From Actinoplanes sp. L3-i22 (lineage in GTDB: Bacteria > Actinomycetota > Actinomycetes > Mycobacteriales > Micromonosporaceae), in contig NZ_AP024745.1 of assembly GCF_019704555.1 (NCBI RefSeq), forward strand, positions 4,472,501 through 4,536,500: 64,000 nucleotides of DNA, given 5' to 3'. A program made the translations under genes and the position numbers. Numbering within the stretch: position 1 is the first letter of the stretch; each line of letters starts with the position of its first letter. The notes below the pieces were generated by a model. It searched no databases. It had not been told where the DNA came from and saw only the letters and a list, made by a program, of their open reading frames with translations. Shown here one piece after another: positions 7,455 through 16,202 of the stretch.

Positions 7455-10400
7455 ATGTCGTTTCCGGATGAGAAGCTCCTCGATCGGCTGATCTTCGCCG
7501 TCTCGGCGGCCGACCTGCAGGCCATCGTCGGGCAACTGGACCCGGATGCTCGTGCGAAGCTGCTGGCCGCAATACGTGACCGCGTCGCCGCCTACGAGCG
7601 CGACGATGCGGCTGAGGAACGCGACCTGGCCCGGTTCGTGCTCGAAGTCGCGCAGGGCGCGGACGGCGCGATCACGCCCGCGCCGGCGCCGATTGCCACC
7701 CGCGACGAGCTCGAGTCCGCCGGGGCGAGGTGCCCGACCCCTGACGCGGCGATCGAGCTCTTCCGGCAGAACGACGGCCTGCTCACACAGGACGAGCGGG
7801 CGAAGCTGGACGAGATCGCCGAGTCCCGGGCCGAGGCGCAACGACACCAGGATTCGGGAAGCCGGGCCGCGGCCGCCGTGGCCTTGCGCCGGGCCGCGGT
7901 GTTGTGTCTGGAACTGGGGTTGGGGCTCCCGGCTGCCGCCTTCGGGCTGACCGTGGCGCAGATCCGTAGTCGCTTGGGGTTGCTCCGCTCCGCCCTGGCC
8001 GACGCCCGCACGTGTGCCGCGATCGCGCAGGACGCCGGGCTCGATGAGCTGGCGTTGCGGGCGCGGCTGTTCGCCGCGGACATGCTGGAGGCGCTCGACC
8101 AAGGGGACGCGGCCGTGGCCGAGTACGACGAGGTCGCGGCCACGGCGTCGGCGAGGTTGTCGCGAGCCATCGAGCTGCGGGCGCGGTTCGGCTCGGCCAA
8201 GTCGTTCCACAATCGTGGTCTGCACCTGCAGGCGGCGTCGGTGCTGCGAAAGGCCCTGGAATCGGCCGGCTCGTGGGCGGTGCCGGACCAGCTTGCCGCG
8301 ATTCGCAACAACCTGGGCCAGGAACTGCTGGCTCTGGGCCGTGCCGAGCAGGCCGCCGAACAGTTCCAGGCCGCCCTTGCCCTGCGGTCGAACGCGGATC
8401 TGCGCGACTACGGCCCGGTGCACAGCCTGTTCGGACTCGGTGACGTGCAGATGCTGCTCGGGGACCAGGACGCCGCGTACGAATATTGGCGCCAGGCCTA
8501 TCAGCGGGGGTTCTTCTCGGGTGAGCTCGGGCGCCTGCTCACCGCAATCGCCGGCCGCATCGTCGCGCACCGCGTCGACCCGTCGGGCCGGGGCTTCGCC
8601 GTGATGGGCGAGATCCCGGACACCACCATCGGAATTCTCGGGATCGGTGTCTACCGGGCGGTCACCGACGACGATTCGGCCAATGCCTTGCTGTTCGCCT
8701 CGTGGTTGTCCCAGGAGCTCGCGGCGGCCGGCGACCTGCAGAAGGCTCTCGCACTGTGCCGCGACATCCTCACCCGGTACCAGGACGTCGATGCGCGTTC
8801 GACGATGTTGAAGTCGCTTCGGCTGAACTACGCCACCCTGCTGCTGCGCCAGGACGCCCCCGGCGACCGGCAGGAGGCTTTCGACCTGCTGTGGCACAGC
8901 TATACGAGCATCGACGCTCAGATGGAGCAGGCGCTGCTCGGCGAGCGGCGGGGCGAGTTCGTAGCCAAGTGGATCCAGATCGTCGAGATGCAGCTGTCCC
9001 TGCTTCTCGAGCACGGTGACACGCTCACGACTGCTCGCGCGGTCGACCCGCGATTGCTTGCGTTCGACCTTCATGAGGCGGCCAAGGCCAGGGGATTCCT
9101 TGCCGCCTTGGCCGACGTGGCAGTTGCGACACCGTCCGAGGTCGACCCGGACCTGGGCCGTCGTGAGGCCGAGCTCATCGGTCGCCGACGGGAGTTGCGG
9201 ACCACGGTGGCCCTGGATGGATCGGGCGAGCCGCTCGCAAGGCTGCAGGACGTGCGGCGCCGCCTCGAGGACTGCTGGCAGGAGATGCAGAAAACCGCGC
9301 CGGCTTTCGTACGGCTGCGGCGCGGCATTCCGGCCGGCCTCGATGAGGCGCGACGGGCGCTGGCGCAGCAGGCCACCCGGCCGACGGCCATCGTGTCGTT
9401 CTTCTGCGCCGCGCAGCACACGTGGATCTTCGTGCTCCGCTCGGACGACGCGGCGATCGAGGTGGTCCGCGCCGAGGTGGGCCGGGCCGTGCTCGAGCCG
9501 GCGGTGCGGCGGCTGCGGCGCACGTTCAACACCGGGGAGTTCCCCGACCTCGGCCCGATCCGCCGCACGCACCCGTGGCGGCGCAGCCTGCGCTTCTTCG
9601 AGGACCTCGCGCCGGAGCTGCTCAAATTCCTGCCCCTGGTGTCCGGCGCCGAGCTGATCTGCATCGTCCCGCACGGCCCACTGCACGGACTGCCCGTGCA
9701 TGCCCTGCCCGACGGCGACGGCCGCTACCTGATCGAGCGGGCCGGCACGGTGTACGCCCCGAGCATCAGTTCACTCTCCTACGTGCTGGGCACGACGTCG
9801 CCGTCGAACCAGCGGGCACCGACCGTGTACGCGGCGGGCGTGGCGGCCCGCGAGGATGCCCACCGCGACTTCCTGGAGCACGACGACGAACTGTTCGCCG
9901 ACGGCCGATGGGAGGTGCTGGCCGAGCGCGGGCCGGCGGTCACCAAACAGCGGGTGCTGAGCTCGAGTCGCGGGCGTCGCATCCTGCATCTGACCTGCCA
10001 CGGCTACTTCAACGAACGCTCGCCGCTGGACTCCGGGCTGCTGCTGGCCGACGGCTGGGAGCGGCCCTCCCGGATGATGGATCGGGTCTCGGCGCTCCAG
10101 CAGGCCCGAACCGTGCTGACGGCGCGCGAGGTGATGGCCACGCCGATGGACGCCGAGGTCGTGGTCCTGCGGGCCTGCTCGGGCTCCGTACATGCCGAGC
10201 GCAACGCCGGGGACGAGCTCGACGGGCTGAGCCGGGCCTTTCTGTACGCCGGTAACTCGGCGGTGATGGCCAGTCTGTGGAACGTCGATCAGCAGTCCTC
10301 CCAGGAGCTGCTGCGCGCCTTCTACCGGCACTGGTCCGATCCGGTCGAGCGGCCGCAGAAGTGGCAGGCGCTGCAGCGGGCCCAGCTGGAGTTTTTGCGC

Positions 10401-10472
10401 TCGGCCGAGGAACAGTACCTGCGTCATCCGTACCATTGGGCGCCTTTTGTTCTGCATGGAGATTGGAGATAG
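7455..10472 (+). CDS. TPR-CHAT caspase-like protease
   Basis: 1005 residues. Residues 1-70 form a small helical leader domain. From about 140 to 560 there are TPR-like helices (for example ELLALGRAEQAAEQFQAAL). The C-terminal third, from about 620, is a CHAT domain, a caspase-fold peptidase. The catalytic histidine is His849 in HLTCHG and the cysteine Cys908 in LRACSG; VPHGPLHGLPVHAL and the closing WAPFVLHGDW are typical of the family. CHAT-TPR proteases are known effectors in bacterial immunity (for example Craspase and gasdermin-activating proteases). This one is fused to its own sensor-like repeats and sits between a TPR protein and a small one-helix protein. The target protein is not visible in the window. 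Confidence 0.9.
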   Translation: MSFPDEKLLDRLIFAVSAADLQAIVGQLDPDARAKLLAAIRDRVAAYERDDAAEERDLARFVLEVAQGADGAITPAPAPIATRDELESAGARCPTPDAAIELFRQNDGLLTQDERAKLDEIAESRAEAQRHQDSGSRAAAAVALRRAAVLCLELGLGLPAAAFGLTVAQIRSRLGLLRSALADARTCAAIAQDAGLDELALRARLFAADMLEALDQGDAAVAEYDEVAATASARLSRAIELRARFGSAKSFHNRGLHLQAASVLRKALESAGSWAVPDQLAAIRNNLGQELLALGRAEQAAEQFQAALALRSNADLRDYGPVHSLFGLGDVQMLLGDQDAAYEYWRQAYQRGFFSGELGRLLTAIAGRIVAHRVDPSGRGFAVMGEIPDTTIGILGIGVYRAVTDDDSANALLFASWLSQELAAAGDLQKALALCRDILTRYQDVDARSTMLKSLRLNYATLLLRQDAPGDRQEAFDLLWHSYTSIDAQMEQALLGERRGEFVAKWIQIVEMQLSLLLEHGDTLTTARAVDPRLLAFDLHEAAKARGFLAALADVAVATPSEVDPDLGRREAELIGRRRELRTTVALDGSGEPLARLQDVRRRLEDCWQEMQKTAPAFVRLRRGIPAGLDEARRALAQQATRPTAIVSFFCAAQHTWIFVLRSDDAAIEVVRAEVGRAVLEPAVRRLRRTFNTGEFPDLGPIRRTHPWRRSLRFFEDLAPELLKFLPLVSGAELICIVPHGPLHGLPVHALPDGDGRYLIERAGTVYAPSISSLSYVLGTTSPSNQRAPTVYAAGVAAREDAHRDFLEHDDELFADGRWEVLAERGPAVTKQRVLSSSRGRRILHLTCHGYFNERSPLDSGLLLADGWERPSRMMDRVSALQQARTVLTAREVMATPMDAEVVVLRACSGSVHAERNAGDELDGLSRAFLYAGNSAVMASLWNVDQQSSQELLRAFYRHWSDPVERPQKWQALQRAQLEFLRSAEEQYLRHPYHWAPFVLHGDWR

Positions 10473-10475
10473 CAC

Positions 10476-10961
10476 GTGGGAGAGCTTGATGAGCGGTCCA
10501 TCCTGCTGGTGCTGCAGGAGATGGGCGCCCAGATGCGCGAGGATCTGCCGGTGGGGGAGGAGACGGTCCGGACCGAGGACGAGGCGCGGCTGCTGCTGGC
10601 GCAACTGGTCCGGGAGCATGGCGGCCGCGACATCGATCCCGCGGCGATCGCGGGCAATGAGCCGGATGCCGAGGTCCTGGCCCAGCGGTCGCTCGGCCTT
10701 TTTGCCGCTGACCCCGCCACCGCGCCGCTGGCTCAGGCTTTGGTCCAGGACCCGCCGCAGGACGAGCAGCTGGTCGTCGAGACGGCGATTCTTGCGGCCG
10801 TGGTGCTGGGGAGCCTGGTCACCTGGCTGCAGACCAAGGTGCACATCAAGGTCAAGCGGGCGGGCGGGAAGACCTCGTTCGAGTTCTCGCTTGACAAGGA
10901 CGCCGCCGACGCCGAGACCGTCAAGGCCGTGGCGCAGCAGGTGGCGAAGCTTCTGCCCTGA
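10476..10961 (+). CDS. Small one-helix protein, EACC1-like
   Basis: 161 residues. The first 100 are acidic and helical. A hydrophobic helix (VVETAILAAVVLGSLVTWL, about 107-125) is followed by a beta-rich tail ending in an amphipathic helix. The pattern of helix, then TWL, then alternating VHIKVKR strands resembles from memory the effector-associated constant component EACC1 described in predicted conflict systems; I could not check this. The GTG start lies three bases after the CHAT stop, so it is in the same operon. A membrane-attached partner or target for the CHAT protease is the natural reading, but it is inferred. Confidence 0.6.
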   Translation: MGELDERSILLVLQEMGAQMREDLPVGEETVRTEDEARLLLAQLVREHGGRDIDPAAIAGNEPDAEVLAQRSLGLFAADPATAPLAQALVQDPPQDEQLVVETAILAAVVLGSLVTWLQTKVHIKVKRAGGKTSFEFSLDKDAADAETVKAVAQQVAKLLP

Positions 10962-10989
10962 GCGCGAAACTCGTTGAGCAGTTTCGTCA

Positions 10990-11481
10990 TCAGGGACGTC
11001 TCCCGCGACGACCGCCTTCACCGGAGGATGACGTGTCGCTGTGCGAGTAGGTGTCCAGTAGTCGCCGGGTCTGCTCGTTGGCGAGCGAGACGGTGTACTG
11101 GTTGGCGTCGTACTCCTCGCGGGTGACCCAGCGGTGCCCGGCGTGCTCGGCCGAGAGCTGCACGGAGCTCGACGCCGCCGAAGCCACGTAGAACGCCACC
11201 AGGATGGGCTGGCCGCTGTCGTGCACATCGTATTTCAGATGGCACAGCGGGGAGACGTTGCTGATCTCGATGCCGGTCTCCTCTCGCACCTCGCGCCGCA
11301 GTCCCGCGATCGGGTCCTCGAACGGCTGAAGCGTTCCGCCCGGCAGGTCGAACATGTACTTGCGCCGGTCCGTCTGCTCCTGCAGCAGTAGGAAGCGGTC
11401 GGAGCCGTCGAACAGGAACGCGAAGGCTCCAGCGAGGTACTGGCCGCGTTCGTCGGGCGCGACGGACTCGGGTTCCGGCAA
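10990..11481 (-). CDS. NUDIX hydrolase
   Basis: 163 residues. A full Nudix box is present: Gly of GGTLQPFE, five residues to Glu, seven to REVREETGI (about residues 49-71), the metal-binding motif for hydrolysis of nucleoside diphosphates linked to another group. The preceding YMFDLPGG and the later HRWVTREEY fit the fold. The last 20 residues are low-complexity and basic. The substrate cannot be predicted. It converges with the small CHAT-locus gene, 28 bases apart, with no evident shared function. Confidence 0.88.
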   Translation of the reverse strand: MPEPESVAPDERGQYLAGAFAFLFDGSDRFLLLQEQTDRRKYMFDLPGGTLQPFEDPIAGLRREVREETGIEISNVSPLCHLKYDVHDSGQPILVAFYVASAASSSVQLSAEHAGHRWVTREEYDANQYTVSLANEQTRRLLDTYSHSDTSSSGEGGRRGRRP

Positions 11482-11834
11482 GGCGAACTCCTCTGTGAGA
11501 GGGCCTGGGAATCGGGATCTACTCGGCCCAGCGGACGGTCGTCAACGCCCCGAACGGTGGCCGGATTGCCATGAGCTTGCGGTGCTCGACGCGGGGCCCA
11601 GCGCCGTCCGGTACACGGGAAACTTGCCTGTGTCGTACTGAATCAGACGCCTTACCTCGCTGCGATCGCTCGACCAGAGGGTCGCATATCCGGGACAACG
11701 CGTCAGCAACGACAAGGTGTGTGGGCTTGACCTGAGCCGTCTGGCCGCCGATAAGGCGTTGACTGTAGCCGGGCCGGAATAGGGGACCTCGATGGCGAGT
11801 CTGGACCGCTGTCGCGAGGCTGTGAGAACGGCAG
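11482..11834 (-). other. Possible remnant coding stretch between NUDIX and DinB genes
   Basis: No complete gene is convincing. On the minus strand the frame that ends at 11542 has strong third-position GC and a protein-like order (PYSGPATVNALSAARRL, then VRRLIQYDTGKF) for about 85 residues, but no good start codon or ribosome site. It runs upstream into the DinB gene in another frame. It could be a truncated or frameshifted hypothetical gene. Confidence 0.3.
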
Positions 11835-12347
11835 TCAGGCATCGAATCCGGTAGTCCCGTCGGTTTGTTCGCGCAGGATGTCCGCGTGGCCGGCGTGCCG
11901 GGCGGTCTCCTCGATCATGTGCACGTAGATCCATCGCAGGGAAACCTGTCCGAGCCGGGGCATCGCGACGGTGTCGTCGAGCGTGAACCGACTGGCCACC
12001 TGGCGGGAATCGGCGCAGGCATGTTGATATTCGGCAACGAGGTTGTCGATGGTGTCCGACGGGGCGACGTGCCAGCCGTCGGTTGTGACGTCTACGCCTG
12101 CCTCGGAAGCCGGCCGCCCGGTCAGAACACTGCCGAACCACTCCCTTTCGACAGAGGTCAGGTGTTTGACGATTCCGGCGAGCGTCGTCGACGAGCTGAC
12201 CCGCCGGCGGCGGGCGTCAGCGTCCGATATGCCGTTGACCTTGCCGACGATGATGTCGCGGTACAGATCGAGAAATGCCTCCAGCACCTGGCGTTCGTTG
12301 CCCGCGCTGACCAGCTCGTCTCGGGTGCGCTTCGGGTCTGGAGACAT
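11835..12347 (-). CDS. DinB-family (DUF664) protein
   Basis: 170 residues of a four-helix bundle. The three metal-ligand histidine positions of DinB-like proteins are seen as GIVKHLTSVEREW (about 64-76) and the C-terminal IYVHMIEETARHAGHADILRE. Actinobacterial members include thiol-dependent S-transferases; the exact reaction cannot be assigned here. The ATG at 12347 begins MSPDPKR; an earlier in-frame start at 12383 would add 12 residues with no clear reason. Members often act in thiol or antibiotic detoxification. Confidence 0.85.
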   Translation of the reverse strand: MSPDPKRTRDELVSAGNERQVLEAFLDLYRDIIVGKVNGISDADARRRRVSSSTTLAGIVKHLTSVEREWFGSVLTGRPASEAGVDVTTDGWHVAPSDTIDNLVAEYQHACADSRQVASRFTLDDTVAMPRLGQVSLRWIYVHMIEETARHAGHADILREQTDGTTGFDA

Positions 12348-12428
12348 CGACACGAAGCGGACCGTAGCAGGGCCCGCCGACACGCCAGCCGGACACCGAC
12401 GCGAACAGCGTCGGCATCGCTGGTCGGA

Positions 12429-13058
12429 TCACGGATGTCCTGACGGCTGGCGTTTGTCGCGTTGTTGGGCCTGGCCCCGGCGTCGTCGATAGTAGGCATA
12501 GGTGACCGCGGCGAGCAGGGGTCCCCACAGCAGCAGCGGGAGATAGCAGGCGTAGAAGACTCCGGCTTCCCAGGCGCTGCCCTGCGTGGGGAAGTCCGGA
12601 GCAACCGGCCTGCCCTGCAAGGTGACTCCCGCAAATACGGCGACGAACGCGATGATCCACATGACCGTCAGGACCACCGCGCCGAGCGCCGCGGGTAGGA
12701 CGGCGGCCGAGGTCGGCACCCGGCGGCCGCGCAGCCGCGGTATCCATCTCGGGAACCGTTCTCCCCACGTGGCGACCAGCCCGACAGCGGTGAAGGCCAA
12801 CAACTCCGCCACGATCGACAGGCAGACTATGTAGATCCGCTCGCCGGTCCCGGCTTCATCGCGGAAGGCTGCCGGCAGTCGCCAGAGGCCCGACGGCAAC
12901 ACGGTGAAAGGGACGGCGTAGGCGGCGATCCGTGCCCAGCGGGGGACTCCGGCCACCGGGGTATGGGCGGCCCTCCACGCGACACGAAACCGCGATTTGC
13001 CAGGTGGAACCGATGGGGTGGCGTCCTGGATCGCATCGATGGATCTCATGTGGCTCAC
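12429..13058 (-). CDS. Four-helix integral membrane protein, unknown
   Basis: About 209 residues with hydrophobic segments near 43-60 (IAAYAVPFTVLPSG), 75-97, 118-142 (ALGAVVLTVMWIIAFVAVF) and 166-188, and a basic C-terminal tail on the cytosolic side. No family is recognised. The GTG at 13058 overlaps the stop of the frameshifted lipoprotein frame (GTGA), suggesting coupling; the ATG at 13049 is an alternative. A transport or envelope role is possible but nothing in the sequence fixes it. Confidence 0.65.
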   Translation of the reverse strand: MSHMRSIDAIQDATPSVPPGKSRFRVAWRAAHTPVAGVPRWARIAAYAVPFTVLPSGLWRLPAAFRDEAGTGERIYIVCLSIVAELLAFTAVGLVATWGERFPRWIPRLRGRRVPTSAAVLPAALGAVVLTVMWIIAFVAVFAGVTLQGRPVAPDFPTQGSAWEAGVFYACYLPLLLWGPLLAAVTYAYYRRRRGQAQQRDKRQPSGHP

Positions 13059-13926
13059 GGTACGAACGAACGCGCCGGGCCACCTCCCTCCAGAGAGGGA
13101 AAGCCGCCCGCGGACATTCGGCCGGCGCAGTTGTCTTGAACGCCTTGTCGTCCCGGTTGCTTGATTGGTGGCATTTGTCCGGGGGGTTCATCGCGCTCCC
13201 GAGCATGTTCCTGTGGGCAGCAGCGGTGATGCCCTTCAGCGAGAAGCGTGCTCGGATTCGGCGGTTCGTCAGAGCTTGTGTTGAGCCACTTTGTGCATTC
13301 GGCGCCGTACTTCGGTTCGCGGTCTGCGTCGTTGTCGATCAGTTGGTCGGCGAGCCAGTGGTGCTCGCCGTCTCCGGACTCGACGTTCTTCATCTCGTAC
13401 GATTCAAGATTCGATCGGTCTTTGCGTATCGTGAAGTTCTTTCCTCGGTGTGGTGCCAGTAGCTCAGATCGGTGCAGAATGTGACCGTCGTCTGGCTGTA
13501 GCCGGTTTGCTCGACTCCCATGACCTTGACCCAGATCGGGCCGATCAGCGGGTCTTCGACCGCCGACGACATCGCGAACGGGGCCAGGAATTTGTCGTAG
13601 TACGCCTCGGTGAAGACGAACCGCCCGATCGGGATGACCGGAGTCCGGTCGGTCGACTGCAGCTCCCAGTACGTGAACGCGATACTGCGCCGGGCTGCGA
13701 TGATCTCGTCGGTGTCCGGGGCTCCAACCAGATCCCAGGTGATCGGCACATCCTTGATCCCGTCCATCGGGATCTTCCGGTACGCCTCCTCGAACGTCAT
13801 AGAGGGTGCGGCAGCGCTGCTCGGCGTCGTCGGCGAAGCCCCTCCTGCGCCCGGATCGTCGTCGGTACAGGCCGCCGTGGCGAGACCCACGGTCACGGCG
13901 CCGCAGCGACCGCCTTCTCGTGCCAC
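13055..13926 (-). pseudogene. Secreted/lipoprotein-like gene with a frameshift near 13440
   Basis: The N-terminal 160 residues read in one frame from GTG 13926: a short hydrophobic leader ending near TAACTDDDP, then FEEAYRKIPMDG and TFCTDLSYWHHT. After about 13445 that frame turns poor and stops at 13390. The next frame then continues with strongly coding-like sequence (GKNFTIRKDRSNL, then HHWLADQLIDND) and GC-rich third positions, down to a stop at 13055 that overlaps the next gene. A single-base indel in the GAGGAAAG region explains this. The start is also uncertain because no clear ribosome site is seen. The family is not recognised. Confidence 0.6.
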
Positions 13927-14023
13927 CAGTAGACGAGTAGCCGAGAACAGTGCGTCTGGTCAAAGCCGTGGAATGGCGCTTAGGCGGTGCTTGGCCGGGT
14001 CGTCGAGCCCTAAGCTGCTCTTC

Positions 14024-14533
14024 GTGTTTGATCAAAAACTGCCTGCTTCGCTGGCCTCGGCGCTCGCTGCCGTTGACTGTCAATGGCATGACTTCGAGCC
14101 GTTCGGCGAGTTCGACTCGGCGGATGAGACCACCGAATGGTGGCGTCGATGGACCGACAACGAGGACGCCGATGTGCCACCGCTTCGGTTCTTCGGCAAG
14201 AACGGCTGCGGTGATCACGCCGCGATCTGGTTGCAGGACCCGGATGCGGCGATTGAAGCTCAGCCGGTAGTGCTGCTTGGCTCCGAGGGCCAGCAGGCGG
14301 TGATCGCCCGGAACCTTGGCGATTATCTTTGTTTGCTGGTCACCGGGCTTGGACCGCTGGGCCATGCGGAGCCGATGGGCGCGCCGATCCCTGAGATCAC
14401 TGCTCTCCTTCCCGGCAAGCCGCGTTCCGTTGAGGCCGTCGTCGCCGACGCCGAAATGCTTCGGCCCGACCTGGAGAAGTTTGTCGACGAGGTCTGCTGG
14501 GGTCCCTTCGACGATGACGAACCTTCGCGGTGA
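14024..14533 (+). CDS. SMI1/KNR4-like (SUKH-type) protein
   Basis: 169 residues, acidic, no signal. The centre reads RFFGKNGCGDHAAIWL (about 64-79), then QPVVLLGSEGQ and a terminal NLGDYLCLLV, which follows the SUKH pattern of a GD-x-aromatic turn, a strand with pV, and a closing helix. SUKH proteins are common immunity proteins against polymorphic toxins, but many are standalone with no known role. The GTG at 14024 is the first in-frame start after a stretch with poor coding signal; the ribosome site is weak. No toxin gene is adjacent. Confidence 0.55.
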   Translation: MFDQKLPASLASALAAVDCQWHDFEPFGEFDSADETTEWWRRWTDNEDADVPPLRFFGKNGCGDHAAIWLQDPDAAIEAQPVVLLGSEGQQAVIARNLGDYLCLLVTGLGPLGHAEPMGAPIPEITALLPGKPRSVEAVVADAEMLRPDLEKFVDEVCWGPFDDDEPSR

Positions 14534-14646
14534 GTCGCCTGCTGACGAATTGAACTCGATGGTGTCGATGCGGCAGGCCAGGTAGAAGTGGCAGCTCAGC
14601 ATGCTCGTGCCGAGAGGATTCTTCTCATCGCGTCGGCCGGCCAGGC

Positions 14647-15885
14647 TCAGCCGCCGGCGCCGTCGCCGGGGGAGGAGCCGGTGATGGCCTGCATTTCCTG
14701 CCCGATCATCTCGACCAGCGGCACATTGTCGCCGTTGGCGAGGATCACGCCGATCCAACCGGTGTCCGGATAACTGCTCCAGTTGGCGCAGACCCCGGGG
14801 TTGCCGCCGGCGCGCTGGATCGCCCACTGGCCGCCGATGATTTCGGCCGAAGGTCCGTAGGTGCCGAACGACGCCGGGCCCAACGGAACCTTGGCGGCGG
14901 TGAGTACCTCGGCCCAGGGCCGGTCCAGCAGGGTGCCGTCGCCCAGTGCACGAACGAAGCGGACCAGGTCCGGTGCGGTGGCGAAGCCGCCGTCGCCGAT
15001 GGCGTCGATGAAGGCGCGTCCCGGGTTCCGGCCCAGGATGTAGTCGTACGGGCTGCCCTTGTCGAGGTTGCGCACGGCGTCGACCTGGCTTGCGTCGGCC
15101 AGTGTCATGTACGGGTGGGCGAGGCGCGGGTCGGTGAGCCACTGAGGCCTGGTGTAGAACGCCGAGCCGGTCATGCCGCAGCGCCGGAAGATGTTCTCCT
15201 CGACGTACTCCCAGTAGGTCTTGCCGCTCACGGCCTCCACGATCAGGGCGGGAATGGCGGTTTCGGCGCCGGCGTGGAATGCGTTGGGAAGCCCGGGAGT
15301 ACCCACCAGTTTTGATCGCCGCGCCCACCGCTGCTGGTATTCGTGGACCTCCTGCCTGGTCTGAAAAACCCGGCGGATGTCCTCCTCCGGCGTGTTCATC
15401 CCGGAGGTGCCGGAGAGCATGTGATTGAGGGTCACCCGCTTGGCGATGTCGTCGGCGAATCCCGTCAGGTGCTGGCCTACCGTGTCGGTCAGCTTCAGCC
15501 GGCCCTGCTGGGCCAGTTGCAGGATGGCGATCGCGTTGAACGGCTTGCCCGCCGAGCTGAGCGTGAAGGCGATGCCCTCGTGGTTGCGGATCCCGCGGTC
15601 CCGGTCGGCCATGCCGTAGCTGCGCGAGAGCACCTTGTTGCCTCGGTGTGACAGCAGCACCACGCCGGAGAACTTGCCCGCGGCGGCCAGTTGGGCCACG
15701 TATCGGTCGTAGGCTCCGCCGGGCCGGGCCTCCGGCGGGATCAGGTCGGGTGCGACCGAGTCGGCATTGCCGATCCCGGCGCCCACCAGCGGCACCCCGG
15801 CCGCCACCGCACCGGCGGTGGCCAGCCCGCCCCATCTGAACAGTCGCCGCCGGCCGATACCCCGTGCCGCATCCACCATGATCAT
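14647..15885 (-). CDS. Tat-exported beta-lactamase-fold serine hydrolase
   Basis: 412 residues. The N-terminus has a twin-arginine signal (GIGRRRLFRWGG) and a hydrophobic core ending near GIGNADS. The catalytic SxxK is SSAGK in FTLSSAGKPF; the second motif falls in the AGAETAIPALIVEA region; DGGFATAPDLVRF matches the conserved glycine-rich C-terminal part. This is the class C beta-lactamase / D-aminopeptidase / esterase superfamily, and true beta-lactamase action is not implied. ATG 15885 is chosen because AGAGAG lies six bases upstream; a second ATG is two codons in. It would act outside the membrane on esters, peptides or wall fragments. Confidence 0.88.
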   Translation of the reverse strand: MIMVDAARGIGRRRLFRWGGLATAGAVAAGVPLVGAGIGNADSVAPDLIPPEARPGGAYDRYVAQLAAAGKFSGVVLLSHRGNKVLSRSYGMADRDRGIRNHEGIAFTLSSAGKPFNAIAILQLAQQGRLKLTDTVGQHLTGFADDIAKRVTLNHMLSGTSGMNTPEEDIRRVFQTRQEVHEYQQRWARRSKLVGTPGLPNAFHAGAETAIPALIVEAVSGKTYWEYVEENIFRRCGMTGSAFYTRPQWLTDPRLAHPYMTLADASQVDAVRNLDKGSPYDYILGRNPGRAFIDAIGDGGFATAPDLVRFVRALGDGTLLDRPWAEVLTAAKVPLGPASFGTYGPSAEIIGGQWAIQRAGGNPGVCANWSSYPDTGWIGVILANGDNVPLVEMIGQEMQAITGSSPGDGAGG

Positions 15886-16202
15886 GATCTCTCTTCCGTC
15901 GACACCGCCTGTGTGTCCACAAAAGATGAATGACCGTTGCGGCGACGTATGCGTCTTCTTTACGCCCGCGATACACCTTTCGAACTCAGCATCGTAGTTG
16001 CCCACCTGGAGGTTGTGCCCCGCGCAGACCAGAGTCGGTTTCATGTCGGCGAGCCGCGAACCACCCAGATGTGGGGGTCGGGCTGCTCCGGCCGCTGCCG
16101 GATGGCAAGATCCTGCCCCATGATCGTTGATGCTGACCTATCCGGCACGCATGTGCGTGGTGGGGGCGCCGTGCGCAATCCGGATCTCGTGGAGGCCGGC
16201 CG

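Noticed and set aside
6195..9701. 1168-codon minus-strand frame opposite the TPR and CHAT genes
   Set aside because: No recognisable domain; its order follows the third-codon pattern of the true plus-strand genes.
13055..15976. 973-codon minus-strand frame covering two genes
   Set aside because: It is a shadow of the serine hydrolase gene; only its last 130 residues are likely real, as the shifted end of the secreted protein.
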